A DNA stretch of 64,000 nt from Streptantibioticus silvisoli (GCF_027947535.2 NZ_JAAGKO020000026.1:54018-118017), one strand, 5' to 3'. Shown: positions 24,626-33,833, counted from the first letter of the stretch. Notes: a model not told the origin generated them from the sequence alone. Translations and numbers: made by a program.

Positions 24626-24685
24626 CCCCCCGCCGACCGGCCGCACCCGTGGCCCCCTCCGTTGAAGAAAGGCACCCCACCCACC

Positions 24686-25624
24686 ATGAGGCTCGTCTTC
24701 GCCGGCACCCCCGAGGTCGCCGTTCCCGCCCTGGACGCGCTGCTGGCCGCCGGCCGGCACGAGGTGGTCGCGGTCGTCACCCGGCCCGACGCGCCGGCCG
24801 GCCGCGGCCGCAGGCTGGCCGCCAGCCCGGTCGCCCAGCGTGCCGAGGAGGCCGGCATCGAGGTGCTCAAGCCGAAGCGGCCGCGCGAGGAGGACTTCCT
24901 GGCCCGGCTGCGCGAGATCGCCCCCGACTGCTGCCCGGTCGTCGCCTACGGCGCGCTGCTGCCCAAGGCCGCCCTGGACATCCCGGTCCACGGCTGGGTC
25001 AACCTGCACTTCTCGCTGCTGCCCGCCTGGCGCGGCGCCGCGCCGGTGCAGCACGCGGTCATCGCCGGCGACGAGGTCACCGGCGCCTCGACGTTCCTCA
25101 TCGAGGAGGGGCTGGACTCCGGGCCGGTCTACGGCGTGCTCACCGAGGCGGTCGGCCCGCGCGACACCAGCGGCGCGCTGCTGGAACGGCTGGCCGGCTC
25201 CGGCGCCGGACTGCTGACCGCCACCATGGACGGCATCGCCGACGGCACCCTGGTGGCCCGCGAGCAGCCCGCCGACGGCGTCTCGCTCGCCCCGAAGATC
25301 GCCGTGGAGGACGCCCGCGTCGACTGGACCGCGCCGGCCCTGCGCGTCGACCGGCTGATCCGCGGCTGCACCCCGGCCCCCGGCGCCTGGACCCTGCACC
25401 ACGGCGAACGCCTCAAGCTCGCCCCGGTCCGCCCGGCCCCCGGGTTCGACGGCCCGGCCCCGGCCCCCGGTGAGCTGGTGGTCGGCAAGAACTCCGTGCA
25501 CGTCGGCACCGGTTCGCACCCGGTGGAGCTGACCGACGTGCAGGCGCAGGGCAAGAAGCTGATGCGGGCCGCCGACTGGGCCCGCGGCGTCCGGCTGGCG
25601 TCCGGCGACCGGCTGGGGGAGTGA
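24686..25624 (+). CDS. fmt: Methionyl-tRNA formyltransferase
   Basis: Fmt formylates initiator Met-tRNA using 10-formyl-tetrahydrofolate. The 312-residue protein has the N-terminal transferase domain (about 1-190) with [17 protein letters not shown] and GLDSGPVYG, then a C-terminal tRNA-binding domain (about 205-310). The ATG at 24686 lies after GAAGAAAGG and gives [20 protein letters not shown]. rsmB follows after 93 bp. Confidence 0.96.
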   Translation: MRLVFAGTPEVAVPALDALLAAGRHEVVAVVTRPDAPAGRGRRLAASPVAQRAEEAGIEVLKPKRPREEDFLARLREIAPDCCPVVAYGALLPKAALDIPVHGWVNLHFSLLPAWRGAAPVQHAVIAGDEVTGASTFLIEEGLDSGPVYGVLTEAVGPRDTSGALLERLAGSGAGLLTATMDGIADGTLVAREQPADGVSLAPKIAVEDARVDWTAPALRVDRLIRGCTPAPGAWTLHHGERLKLAPVRPAPGFDGPAPAPGELVVGKNSVHVGTGSHPVELTDVQAQGKKLMRAADWARGVRLASGDRLGE

Positions 25625-25717
25625 CCGCGCCGACGCCGTAGCCTGGAACGCGCGGGGCGAGCCGTCACCGGCGGTCCCGCGCGCCGAACCCGCCGACATC
25701 CGGAGCACCTTCCCGCT

Positions 25718-27184
25718 GTGAACGACCAGCCACGCCGCCGCCGCCCCCAGCACTCGTCACGGCCCGGTTCCGGCCCCCGCAAGCCCTACCGCAGCCCGTC
25801 CCCCGACCCGGTGCGCCGGCTCGCCTGGGACGCGCTGCGCGCGGTGGACGAACGCGACGCCTACGCCAACCTGGTGCTGCCCGCCCTGCTGCGCGAGGCG
25901 GAGAAGAAGGGCCCGTTCGACCGCCGCGACGCCGCGCTGGCCACCGAACTCGTCTACGGCACCCTGCGCCGCCGGGGCACCTACGACGCGGTCATCGCCG
26001 CCTGCGTCGACCGGCCGCTGCGCGAGGTCGACCCGCCGGTGCTCGATGTCCTCTCCCTCGGCGCCCACCAGCTGCTCGGCACCCGCATCCCCACGCACGC
26101 CGCGGTCTCCGCCACGGTGGAGCTGGCCCGCGAGGTCGTCGGCGACGGCCGGTCGAAGTTCGTCAACGCGGTGCTGCGCAAGATCGCCGCCGACGATCTC
26201 GACGGCTGGCTGTCCCGCGTCGCGCCGCCCTACGACGAGGACGCCGAGGACCACCTCGCCGTCGTGCACTCCCACCCGCGCTGGGTGGTCTCCGCGCTGT
26301 GGGACGCCCTCGGCGGCGGCCGGGCCGGCATCGAGGAGTTGCTCACCGCCGACAACGAACGCCCGCAGGTCACCCTGGTCGCCCGCCCCGGCCGCTCCAC
26401 CGTCGACGAACTCGCCGACGCCGTGGGGGAGTTCGCGGAGCCGGGGCAGTGGTCGCCGTACGCGCTGCGACTGGCCGACGGCGGCGACCCGGCGGCGCTG
26501 GACGCGGTGCGCGAGGGCCGGGCCGGCGTCCAGGACGAGGGCAGTCAGCTGGTCGCCCTGGCCCTGGCGGCCGCGCCGCTGGACGGCCCGGACCGCCGCT
26601 GGCTGGACGCCTGCGCGGGCCCCGGCGGCAAGGCGGCGCTGCTGGCCGCACTGGCCGCCGGCCGCGGTGCCGCGGTGGTCGCCTCCGAGAAGCTGCCGCA
26701 CCGCGCCCGGCTGGTCGCCCGCACCCTGGCCGGCAACCCCGGCCCGTACCAGGTCGTCACCGCCGACGGCACCCGCCCCGCCTGGCGCGAGGGTGCCTTC
26801 GACCGGGTGCTGGTCGACGTGCCGTGCAGCGGTCTGGGCGCGCTGCGCCGCCGCCCGGAGTCCCGCTGGCGGCGCCGGCCGCAGGACGTGGCCGCCTTCG
26901 GCCCGCTCCAGCGCGACCTGCTGCGGTCGGCGCTGCGCGCGGTACGGGTCGGCGGCGTCGTCGGCTACGCCACCTGCTCCCCGCACCCGGCCGAGACCCG
27001 CGTCGTGGTCGACGACGTGCTGCGCGGCCGCTCCGGCACCCCGGCGGCGGCGGCCGAACTCATCGACGCCCGCCCCCTCATGCCCGGCGTCCCCGACCTC
27101 GGCGACGGCCCCGACGTCCAGCTGTGGCCGCACCGGCACGGCACCGACGCGATGTACCTGGCACTGCTGCGGCGCACCGCGTAG
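25718..27184 (+). CDS. rsmB: 16S rRNA cytosine-967 C5-methyltransferase
   Basis: RsmB methylates C967 of 16S rRNA with SAM. The 488-residue protein has a NusB-like RNA-binding domain (about 35-165; DAALATELVYGTLRRRGTYD) and a Rossmann methyltransferase domain (about 210-485). The SAM site LDACAGPGGKAALLAAL and the two Cys motifs DVPCSGLGALRRRPE and GYATCSPHPAE are present. The first 30 residues are a basic Arg/Pro tail. The GTG at 25718 is used. A compact hairpin follows the stop. Confidence 0.96.
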   Translation: MNDQPRRRRPQHSSRPGSGPRKPYRSPSPDPVRRLAWDALRAVDERDAYANLVLPALLREAEKKGPFDRRDAALATELVYGTLRRRGTYDAVIAACVDRPLREVDPPVLDVLSLGAHQLLGTRIPTHAAVSATVELAREVVGDGRSKFVNAVLRKIAADDLDGWLSRVAPPYDEDAEDHLAVVHSHPRWVVSALWDALGGGRAGIEELLTADNERPQVTLVARPGRSTVDELADAVGEFAEPGQWSPYALRLADGGDPAALDAVREGRAGVQDEGSQLVALALAAAPLDGPDRRWLDACAGPGGKAALLAALAAGRGAAVVASEKLPHRARLVARTLAGNPGPYQVVTADGTRPAWREGAFDRVLVDVPCSGLGALRRRPESRWRRRPQDVAAFGPLQRDLLRSALRAVRVGGVVGYATCSPHPAETRVVVDDVLRGRSGTPAAAAELIDARPLMPGVPDLGDGPDVQLWPHRHGTDAMYLALLRRTA

Positions 27185-27185
27185 C

Positions 27186-27205
27186 GGCGGGGGAGGGCCC
27201 CCGCC
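27186..27205 (+). terminator. Hairpin after rsmB
   Basis: GGCGGGGG pairs with CCCCCGCC around an AGGG loop, starting two bases after the rsmB stop. Confidence 0.75.
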
Positions 27206-27225
27206 GGGCACCGGCCGTCACTTCC

Positions 27226-27347
27226 GGTGCGGTGCTGCGCCGGTGCGGCGAGGCGGCGGTGCGGTGCTGCGGCGGCGGTCCGGCGGGGTCCGGTGAGGCC
27301 CCGGTGCGGTGCTGCGGCGGCAACCCGGCGGGGTCCGGTGAGGCGGC
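27226..27347. repeat. Two 45-bp direct repeats plus a partial copy
   Basis: Copies at 27258-27302 and 27303-27347 begin GGTGCGGTGCTGCGGCGG and differ at only a few bases. A partial copy lies at 27226-27257. Because 45 is a multiple of three, one frame reads as a 15-residue repeat, but it has no start signal and is unlikely to be a gene. Confidence 0.8.
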
Positions 27348-27383
27348 ACGGGGACGCGGCGGGTCGCCTCCTCCGGTGGGCTG

Positions 27384-27414
27384 TTGACCTTCACCCTCGG
27401 GGAAGCCGCACAGT
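27384..27414 (+). promoter_or_regulatory. MerR-type promoter with 19-bp spacer
   Basis: TTGACC (27384-27389) and CACAGT (27409-27414) are separated by exactly 19 bp. The spacer contains CTTCACCCTCGGGGAAG, an imperfect inverted repeat. Long-spacer promoters of this kind are activated by MerR proteins that untwist the DNA. It lies 40 bp before the MerR gene, so autoregulation is likely. Confidence 0.75.
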
Positions 27415-27454
27415 GGTCGGGACCGGGCACCGCCCGGAGCGAGGGAGCCCGTCC

Positions 27455-28285
27455 ATGAGCCTGGTCAGCATCGGTGAGTTCTCCCGGCTGTCGCGACTGT
27501 CACCCAAGGCGCTGCGGCTGTACGACGAACTCGGACTGCTGGTGCCGGCGCGCGTCGACCCCGCTACCGGCTACCGCTGGTACGCGGCGTCGCAACGGGA
27601 CCAGGCCCGCCTGGTGGCGGCGCTGCGCCGGATCGGCGTACCGCTGGCCCGGATCAGGGACCTGCTGGCCCTGGAACCGGCCTCGGCCGCGGAGCTCGTC
27701 CGCACCTATTGGGCCGGGGCCGAGGCCGAGCACGCCGCCCGGCGGGACCTCATCGGGCACCTCGTCGACCACCTTCACGGAGAGAAGCCCGCCATGTACG
27801 AGGTCGCCGTCCGCGACATTCCCGCCCGCAGCCTGCTCAGCCTCATGCGGCGCGTGCACGAGGACGAACTGGAGGAGCGGACCCGGGAGCTGTTCATCCA
27901 CCGGCTGTTCGGCGGCGGTGTGCCGCGGATCGAGGGGATCGCCGGAGCACCGTTCACGATCCACCACGGGCAGGTGAGCGGGGACAGCGACGGCCCGGTG
28001 GAATGGTGCTGGCCCGTCCCCGGCGATCGGGCGGACGAGGTAGCCGCCGGATTCCCCGATCTCACGCTGCGCACCGAGCCCGCGCACCAGGAGGCGTTCG
28101 TCCGCCAGGGCGTGCCGGGGCGGTGGGTCGGCGGGGCCCAGGTGGAGATCGCCGTGGAGGCCCTGTTCGCCTGGGCCGGGGAGCGAGGACGCCAGCCGGC
28201 CGGGGGCGTGCGCAGCGTGCTGGTGCCCAACCCCGCCAACAAGGGAGCCGGGCCGGACTGCGAGTTCGCCGTGGCACTGCGCTGA
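27455..28285 (+). CDS. MerR-family transcriptional regulator with GyrI-like effector domain
   Basis: A 276-residue regulator. Residues 4-75 form the winged helix (IGEFSRLSRLSPKALRLYDELGLLVPARVDPATGYRWY), followed by a dimerisation helix and a C-terminal GyrI/SOUL-like domain (about 115-275). This BmrR-like layout usually binds hydrophobic or cationic small molecules. The start ATG is preceded by GGGAG. It sits alone between rsmB and the MuiA genes, and its own promoter has the MerR 19-bp spacer. No efflux gene is adjacent, so the regulated function is unknown. Confidence 0.9.
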   Translation: MSLVSIGEFSRLSRLSPKALRLYDELGLLVPARVDPATGYRWYAASQRDQARLVAALRRIGVPLARIRDLLALEPASAAELVRTYWAGAEAEHAARRDLIGHLVDHLHGEKPAMYEVAVRDIPARSLLSLMRRVHEDELEERTRELFIHRLFGGGVPRIEGIAGAPFTIHHGQVSGDSDGPVEWCWPVPGDRADEVAAGFPDLTLRTEPAHQEAFVRQGVPGRWVGGAQVEIAVEALFAWAGERGRQPAGGVRSVLVPNPANKGAGPDCEFAVALR

Positions 28286-28485
28286 ACCGGCCGCGCGGCA
28301 CGCCGCACCCCCGGCGCGCTCCCGCCGCCACATCGCTCCGGCACCGCAGCATCCCCCGCCGCACCGCTGCACCCCTTAAACGCCGCGCCCCCGCCGCCGC
28401 ACCGCTCCCGCAGGCCGCGCGTGCCGGCTCCCGTTCACCGGGCGCCGGTGATCGTCACGGAGTCGCTCGCCGACCGCCTTCGGGC

Positions 28486-28491
28486 TAAGGT
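28486..28491 (+). promoter_or_regulatory. Possible -10 hexamer for the MuiA operon
   Basis: TAAGGT lies 32 bp before the first MuiA gene and fits the streptomycete -10 form TANNNT. No convincing -35 is visible. Confidence 0.3.
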
Positions 28492-28522
28492 GCGTCGGGA
28501 ACGGCCGGCAGGGGGAGGCACG

Positions 28523-30733
28523 ATGGACGTGACCGTGCGTGACACCGCGAAGGACACACCGCCGACGGGGTCCACGCTGGAGTCCGTGGTGGTGTACGCG
28601 GCGGGAGCGGTGTGCGTCCGGCGGGCCCGGTGCGTGCTCGCGGCGGGCGCGGGCGGCACCGTGCGGATCGACGGCCTGCCGGTCACGCTCGACGAACACA
28701 CCCTGCGCGCCCGGGTGGTGTCCGGTCCGGCCGGCCTGCGGGTGACCGACGTACGCGCCGACCTGGCCGTGACGACCCGGCGCGGGGACCGGCTGCCGGG
28801 CCTGCGGCTGGACCTGGAGGACGCCGAGGACCAGGTGTCCCGGCTGGCCGACCGGCGCGACCGGCTCGCGGCGGAGGTCACCGAGGTCGCGGCCTTCCGC
28901 GCCGAGCCGCCGCAGCCCCGGCGCGGCGAACCGCCGCGCTGGGCACCCATCGAGTCGATCCTGACGCTGGCCGGTTTCGTCGACACCCGCCTCGCCCTGC
29001 TGCACGACCGGCTGCGCGCCGCCGAGGACGAACTCGCCCGCGCCGAGCACGACGCCGACGTCCTGCGCCACCGCCTGGAGCAGGCGTCCACCGCGCTGCG
29101 CACCGATCGCGCCCGTCCGGTCCTCACCGCGGTCCTGACCCTGGCCCACGACCCCTCCGCAAGCGCCCCCGACGCCGCAAGTCCCTCCGCCGGCCCCGGC
29201 GACCCCGCCCCCGCGACCTCCCGCGACGTCCCCCCGGACTCCGTGGCCGCGGACGTGGAGGTGAACGCGGGCGTGGACCTGAACGCGGACGCGGAGCTGG
29301 AGCTGGAGCTGGAGTACCGCGTGCCCGGGGCCAGTTGGGCGCCGGTCTACCAGTTGCGGCTGGCCGGCGGCGGTACCGGGGACAGCACGCTGGTGATGCG
29401 CGCCAGCGTGGCCCAGCGCACCGGCGAGGACTGGACCGGCGTGCGGCTGGGGCTGTCCACCGCCGACCTGCTGCGCCGCGCGGACCTGCCGGAACTGCGG
29501 TCCCTGCGGATCGGCCGCGGCCAGCCGGAACCGCGCACCCACGGCTGGCGGGAACCGCCGGCCGGTCTGGCGGAGCTGTTCACCGGCTACGACACCGCCG
29601 TCGCCGCCCGCCCGGCCGACGAGCGGTCCGCCGCCCTCCCGGTGTCCCTGCCGCCGGCGTTCCGCCCGCCGCCCGCGCCGGCCGCCTACGGCGCGGCGTC
29701 CCCGGCCGCCGTGGACCGGCCCGACGAGGACGACGGGCCGCTGATGGCCGGTGGTTCGCCCGGCGGCCCCGTGCGGGCCCCGGCGCCGGTCGCCGCCGCC
29801 GCGCCGCGCGCCGCGCGCCACCACGCCAAGCGGTACGGGCCGATCGCTCCCGGCGGTGCCCCGCCCGCCGGAGCGCCGGCCGACGCGCCGCCCGCCGACG
29901 ACCTGCTCGACTACGCCCGCCTCACCCTGGCCGGCCCGGACGCGCCGCGCGCCCGCGGCACCCTGCGCCCGGACCCGGCGAGCCCCGACGCGGTCGTCGC
30001 CGAGTACCGCGGCCGGGCGGAAGCGGTGCGGCGGCTGGCCCGGCCGGCCCACGCGGCGGACGTGCGGGAGTCGGCCGGCGCCTTCGACTACCGCTTCGAC
30101 ACGGCCGCCCCGGTGGACGTCGTGGCGGACGGCGCCTGGCACACCGTGCCGGTCTGCGAGATCCCGGCACGCACCGAGTCCGCCTACGTGTGCGTGCCCG
30201 CGGTGGACCCGGCGGTCTACGGCACCGTGCTGGTGACCAACACCTCCGCGCACGCGCTGCTCGCCGGCCCCGCCGACGTCGTGGTGGACGGCGACTTCGT
30301 GCTCACCGCCGCGCTGCCCACCCTCGCCCCGGGCGAACGGCAGGCGGTCGGCGTCGGCGTGGTCGAGAGCGTGCGGGTGGCCCGCCGCACCCACATGCGC
30401 GAGTCCACCGCGGGCCTGCGCGGCGGTACGACGGTGCTCGACCACACCGTGGAGGTCGAGATCGCCAACCGCCTTCCGCACCCGGTGACCGTCGAGGTGC
30501 GCGAACGGATACCGGTCTCCGCCGACAAGGACGTCCGGGTCGAGGAACACCGCGCCACCCCGCCGTGGGCCGCGCCCGACGAGCCGTTGGCCGGCCAGGA
30601 CGACGCCCTGGTCCGTGGTGCCCGGGTCTGGCACGCCGAGGTGGCCGCCGGCCGCACGACCACGCTGAACGGCGGCTACGAGATACGCCTGCCGGCCGGC
30701 AAGGCGGTCGTCGGCGGGAACCGGAGGAGCTGA
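28523..30733 (+). CDS. MuiA-like protein (DUF4140/DUF4139), copy 1
   Basis: A 736-residue protein of the mucoidy-inhibitor MuiA family. The N-terminal DUF4140-like domain (about 15-70) starts with LESVVVYAAGAVCVRRARCVL. A predicted coiled coil follows (about 90-190). The DUF4139 part contains YRVPGASWAPVYQLRLAGGG and GEDWTGVRLGLSTADLLRR. An Ala/Pro-rich linker separates it from the last 230 residues. No signal peptide is seen, so it is probably cytoplasmic. The ATG at 28523 is nine bases after a purine-rich GGGGGAG. A second member follows after two bases, so they form an operon. The biochemical role of the family is not known to me. Confidence 0.85.
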   Translation: MDVTVRDTAKDTPPTGSTLESVVVYAAGAVCVRRARCVLAAGAGGTVRIDGLPVTLDEHTLRARVVSGPAGLRVTDVRADLAVTTRRGDRLPGLRLDLEDAEDQVSRLADRRDRLAAEVTEVAAFRAEPPQPRRGEPPRWAPIESILTLAGFVDTRLALLHDRLRAAEDELARAEHDADVLRHRLEQASTALRTDRARPVLTAVLTLAHDPSASAPDAASPSAGPGDPAPATSRDVPPDSVAADVEVNAGVDLNADAELELELEYRVPGASWAPVYQLRLAGGGTGDSTLVMRASVAQRTGEDWTGVRLGLSTADLLRRADLPELRSLRIGRGQPEPRTHGWREPPAGLAELFTGYDTAVAARPADERSAALPVSLPPAFRPPPAPAAYGAASPAAVDRPDEDDGPLMAGGSPGGPVRAPAPVAAAAPRAARHHAKRYGPIAPGGAPPAGAPADAPPADDLLDYARLTLAGPDAPRARGTLRPDPASPDAVVAEYRGRAEAVRRLARPAHAADVRESAGAFDYRFDTAAPVDVVADGAWHTVPVCEIPARTESAYVCVPAVDPAVYGTVLVTNTSAHALLAGPADVVVDGDFVLTAALPTLAPGERQAVGVGVVESVRVARRTHMRESTAGLRGGTTVLDHTVEVEIANRLPHPVTVEVRERIPVSADKDVRVEEHRATPPWAAPDEPLAGQDDALVRGARVWHAEVAAGRTTTLNGGYEIRLPAGKAVVGGNRRS

Positions 30734-30735
30734 CC

Positions 30736-32784
30736 ATGACCGACACGCACCCCCAGGACCCCGGCTTCGACGCCGCGGCCGCCCGCAACGCCGGGTCCGC
30801 CGACGGCACGCCGACCGGCAGCGCGCCGGGCGACAACGGTTCCGGGGCCGCCGGCCGCGGCGACAACGGGTCCGGGGCCCCGCCGTTCGACGCCGCAGCC
30901 TCCGTCGAGCGGGCCTTCGGCGCTCCCGGCTCCCGCCGCACCGGCCGGGAAACCCCCGCGACCGGCGGTGAAGGCGTCACCGGCACCCCCGACGGCCTCC
31001 CGGGCACCCCTGACGGCACCCCCGACCGCTTCCCGGGCACCCCCGACGGCACCTCCGGCGATCAGCCGGCTTCCGACGGCACCCCCGGCTCCGCCGCCGA
31101 CGCCGACATCACCTCCGGCGACCAGCCGGGCACCGGCACCGGCGGCGGCAACGGCACCGCCGGCCCCGCTGAAACCGGCGGCGCCGCTGCCGCCGTGTCC
31201 CTGCCGATCACCGCTGTGACCTGCCTGGAGGACCGCGCCCAGGTCGAACGGTCCGGCACCGTGCGGCTCGCCGCCGGGGTGGTGCGGCTGCGGGTCGGGC
31301 CGGTCACGCCGCTGGCCGTCGACCGTTCGCTGCGCGCCGAGCTGTCCGCCCCGGACGGCGACCGGGCCGGCGCGGTGGCCCACGTGGTCGACGCCCGCGT
31401 GGTGCGCGCGTACACCCCCGCGCCGCCCGGTGAACCGGCCGCCGGCGCCTCGCAGTTGAGCCGTGACGTCGAGGAACTGGAACGCGGCGTCCGCGACACC
31501 CGCCGGCAGCGGCAGCGGGTGGAGAGCCGGCTCGCCGTCATCCGCCAGGCCAAGGCCGACCTGCACCGCGACATCGTGCAGGGCGCCGGGGCCGGCGACG
31601 CCGACCCGGAGCGCTGGGCCGACCGGCTCGACCGCGTCGACGAGGAGGCCGAACCCCGGGTCGCCGAACTGCACCGGCTGGGGCGGCGGTTGAAGGACCT
31701 GGAGGAGGAACTGGACGAGGCTCGGAGGGCGTTGGAGGCCACCGAGGGCGAACCGCTCCGGCTGACCGCGTACCTGGAGCTGGTCGTCGAGGCCGAGCGG
31801 GCCGGCGAGGCCCGGCTGAGCGTCGTCCACCTGGTGCCGTGCGCGCTGTGGCGGCCCGCCTACCGCGCGACCCTGGCGGGCGACCGGGGGTCGGTGCTGG
31901 TGGAGACCGACGCCTTCGTCTGGCAGGACACCGGTGAGGATTGGCACGGCGTGCGGCTGTCGCTGTCGACCGCCCGGCCCACCCTCGCCGCGAGCCCGCC
32001 GCGCCTGACCGAGGACGTGCTCACCGTGCGGGAGCGCTCGGCGGAGGAACGCCGCACCGTCGAGGTCGACCTGCGCGAGGAGGAGATCCGCACCACCGGC
32101 GGTCCCTCGCCGGCCGGCGCGGACGACGCGGTGCTGCCCGGCCTGCACGACGGCGGCGAGGTCCGGGTGCTGACCGCGCCGCACCCGGTCGACGTCGCCT
32201 CCGACCGGCGGCCGCACCGGGTGCGCCTGTCGTCGTTCACCGCGCCCTGCCGCACCGAGGACACCTGCGCGCCGGAGCTGTCGCCGCTGGTGGTGACCAC
32301 CGCGCGGTTCACCAACACCGCCGGGCACGTGCTGCTGGCCGGGCCGGTCGACCTGCTGCGCGGCAGCGGCTTCACCGGCCGGGGCCGGCTGGAGTTCGCC
32401 GGCGCCGGTGCGCAGGTCCGGCTGGCGTTCGGCAGCGAGGACACCTTCCGCGTCGTGCGCCACGTCGAGGAGAGCCGCGACACCGCCGGCCTGACCGGCA
32501 TCAACCAGCGCACCGTGATCACCCGCGAGGTGCGGCTGTTCGTCTCCCGCCTCGACGCCTCCGACGACACCGCCGAACGGGAGGTCGTGGTCCGCGAACG
32601 CGTGCCGGTCTCCGAGGTCTCCGCCGTCGAGGTCCGGCTGCGCCAGGACGCGTGCCGCCCGGCACCGGACGAGACCGACGCCGACGGGGTGGTCCGCTAC
32701 ACCCTGCGCCTGCCGCCCGGCGCCCGGCGCGAGATCACCCTCGTCTACGACCTCACCGCTTCCGGCGCCGTCGTCGGCCTGTGA
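30736..32784 (+). CDS. MuiA-like protein (DUF4140/DUF4139), copy 2 with repetitive N-terminus
   Basis: A 682-residue paralogue of the preceding gene. Residues 1-150 are a disordered Gly/Thr/Asp/Pro tail with repeated GTPDG units, coded by imperfect DNA repeats around 30,970-31,080. A DUF4140-like domain follows (ITAVTCLEDRAQVERSGTVRL), then a strong coiled coil (about 235-340) and the DUF4139 core (CALWRPAYRATLAGDRGS, GEDWHGVRLSLSTARPTL). The ATG is preceded by GGAGGAG. The tandem pair suggests a hetero-oligomer; that is inference. Confidence 0.85.
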   Translation: MTDTHPQDPGFDAAAARNAGSADGTPTGSAPGDNGSGAAGRGDNGSGAPPFDAAASVERAFGAPGSRRTGRETPATGGEGVTGTPDGLPGTPDGTPDRFPGTPDGTSGDQPASDGTPGSAADADITSGDQPGTGTGGGNGTAGPAETGGAAAAVSLPITAVTCLEDRAQVERSGTVRLAAGVVRLRVGPVTPLAVDRSLRAELSAPDGDRAGAVAHVVDARVVRAYTPAPPGEPAAGASQLSRDVEELERGVRDTRRQRQRVESRLAVIRQAKADLHRDIVQGAGAGDADPERWADRLDRVDEEAEPRVAELHRLGRRLKDLEEELDEARRALEATEGEPLRLTAYLELVVEAERAGEARLSVVHLVPCALWRPAYRATLAGDRGSVLVETDAFVWQDTGEDWHGVRLSLSTARPTLAASPPRLTEDVLTVRERSAEERRTVEVDLREEEIRTTGGPSPAGADDAVLPGLHDGGEVRVLTAPHPVDVASDRRPHRVRLSSFTAPCRTEDTCAPELSPLVVTTARFTNTAGHVLLAGPVDLLRGSGFTGRGRLEFAGAGAQVRLAFGSEDTFRVVRHVEESRDTAGLTGINQRTVITREVRLFVSRLDASDDTAEREVVVRERVPVSEVSAVEVRLRQDACRPAPDETDADGVVRYTLRLPPGARREITLVYDLTASGAVVGL

Positions 32785-32822
32785 CGGGTGGTGGGTGACG
32801 GGTGACGGCTGGCGGCTGGCGG
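32781..32822. repeat. Heptanucleotide tandem repeat (GTGACGG-type, six units)
   Basis: GTGACGG, GTGGTGG, GTGACGG, GTGACGG, CTGGCGG, CTGGCGG run in tandem, beginning on the stop codon of the second MuiA gene. Confidence 0.75.
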
Positions 32823-32889
32823 CGGTGGCGGGTACCGTTCCGCCGTCGCTGCGCCGGACCGGCACCGCTCCGTTGCTGACGGCGGCCGG

Positions 32890-32979
32890 CCCGTACCGTC
32901 CGGCGGCCCCGGCGGTGGCCCGCCGCCCGCGCCCGTTCCGTCCGGCGACCCCGGTGCCCGTACCGTCCGGCGTCCCCGC
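32890..32979. repeat. Three 23-bp CCCGTACCGTCCGGCG repeats
   Basis: Copies at 32890-32912, 32932-32954 and 32957-32979 match at 20-22 of 23 bases. They share the core CGTACCGTCCGG with repeats upstream of fmt. The 230-bp gap between the convergent MuiA and HAD genes has no gene. Confidence 0.75.
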
Positions 32980-33014
32980 CGGCCCGCACCACCCCCGGAC
33001 GCGGGTTTCTCCGG

Positions 33015-33833
33015 TCAGCGGACGCGGTCGCCGATGACGTGCTCGACCAGGTCGGCCACCGCGCCGCCCGCGCACGGGCCGACCACCAGGCCGGCGGCGG
33101 CGCGTACCTGCGGGTGGCCGTCGCCCACCGCGGCGCCGAGCCCGGCGGTGCGGAGCATGTCGGTGTCGTTGGGGTTGTCGCCGATGGCCGCGATCCGGTC
33201 CAGCGCGACCCCCTCCCGCTCGGCCAGCACCCGCAGCGCGGGGCCCTTGCCGGCGCCGGGCGGCAGCATCTCCAGGTAGGTCGCCTCCGACTGGAGCAGC
33301 CGGACGTCCGGGCAGTACCGGGCCGCCAGTCGCGCCAGCGGTTCCAGACCCGGCCGCTCGGCGATCAGCATCACCTTGGTCGGCGCCTGCCGCGGCTCGT
33401 CCTCGCGCAGTTCGATCCGGTCCCGGCCGGCGTACTCGGCCAGCACGGGCGCCTGCCGCAGCACGAAGGCCCGCTCTCCGGCGAACGCGATCGCGCCGAC
33501 CCCGTGCGGCAGCGCCGGCACCAGCCGGTCGCGGAGCGGCTGCCAGGAGGCGCCCAGGTCCAGGTCGAGCAGCCGGGCGCCGGAGTGCCGGTCGGTGATC
33601 CGGGCGCCGTTGCAGACGATCATCGGTGTGGTCAGGCCGAGTTCGCGGTGGTAGAGGCCGGCCGAGACCTCGTTGCGGCCGGTGGCGACCACCACCGTGC
33701 CGCCCAGTTCCCGGTAGCGGCGCAACGCCTCGGCGCTGCGCCGCACGATCCGCAGGTCCCGGTCGACGAGCGTGCCGTCGAGGTCGGTGACGATCCAGTC
33801 GTAGGCCAGGCCCGGTACGGCGGACGTCAGCAC
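33015..33833 (-). CDS. Cof-type HAD phosphatase
   Basis: A 272-residue HAD hydrolase of the Cof/IIB type. Motif I is VTDLDGTLVD with the nucleophile Asp, motif II is VVATGRNE, and motif IV is AAIGDNPNDTDMLRTAGLGAAV. These enzymes usually dephosphorylate sugar phosphates or cofactors. I start it at the GTG at 33833, which follows GAGGGGAGCGC and overlaps the upstream HAD gene by seven bases; the longer reading upstream is Arg/Gly-rich and lies inside that gene. It forms an operon with the HAD-IA and GntR genes. Confidence 0.88.
   Translation of the reverse strand: MLTSAVPGLAYDWIVTDLDGTLVDRDLRIVRRSAEALRRYRELGGTVVVATGRNEVSAGLYHRELGLTTPMIVCNGARITDRHSGARLLDLDLGASWQPLRDRLVPALPHGVGAIAFAGERAFVLRQAPVLAEYAGRDRIELREDEPRQAPTKVMLIAERPGLEPLARLAARYCPDVRLLQSEATYLEMLPPGAGKGPALRVLAEREGVALDRIAAIGDNPNDTDMLRTAGLGAAVGDGHPQVRAAAGLVVGPCAGGAVADLVEHVIGDRVR

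Noticed and set aside
27226..27387. A Cys/Gly repeat peptide encoded by the 45-bp repeats
   Set aside because: There is no start codon with a ribosome-binding site. The reading is an extension of an open frame through rsmB in another phase.
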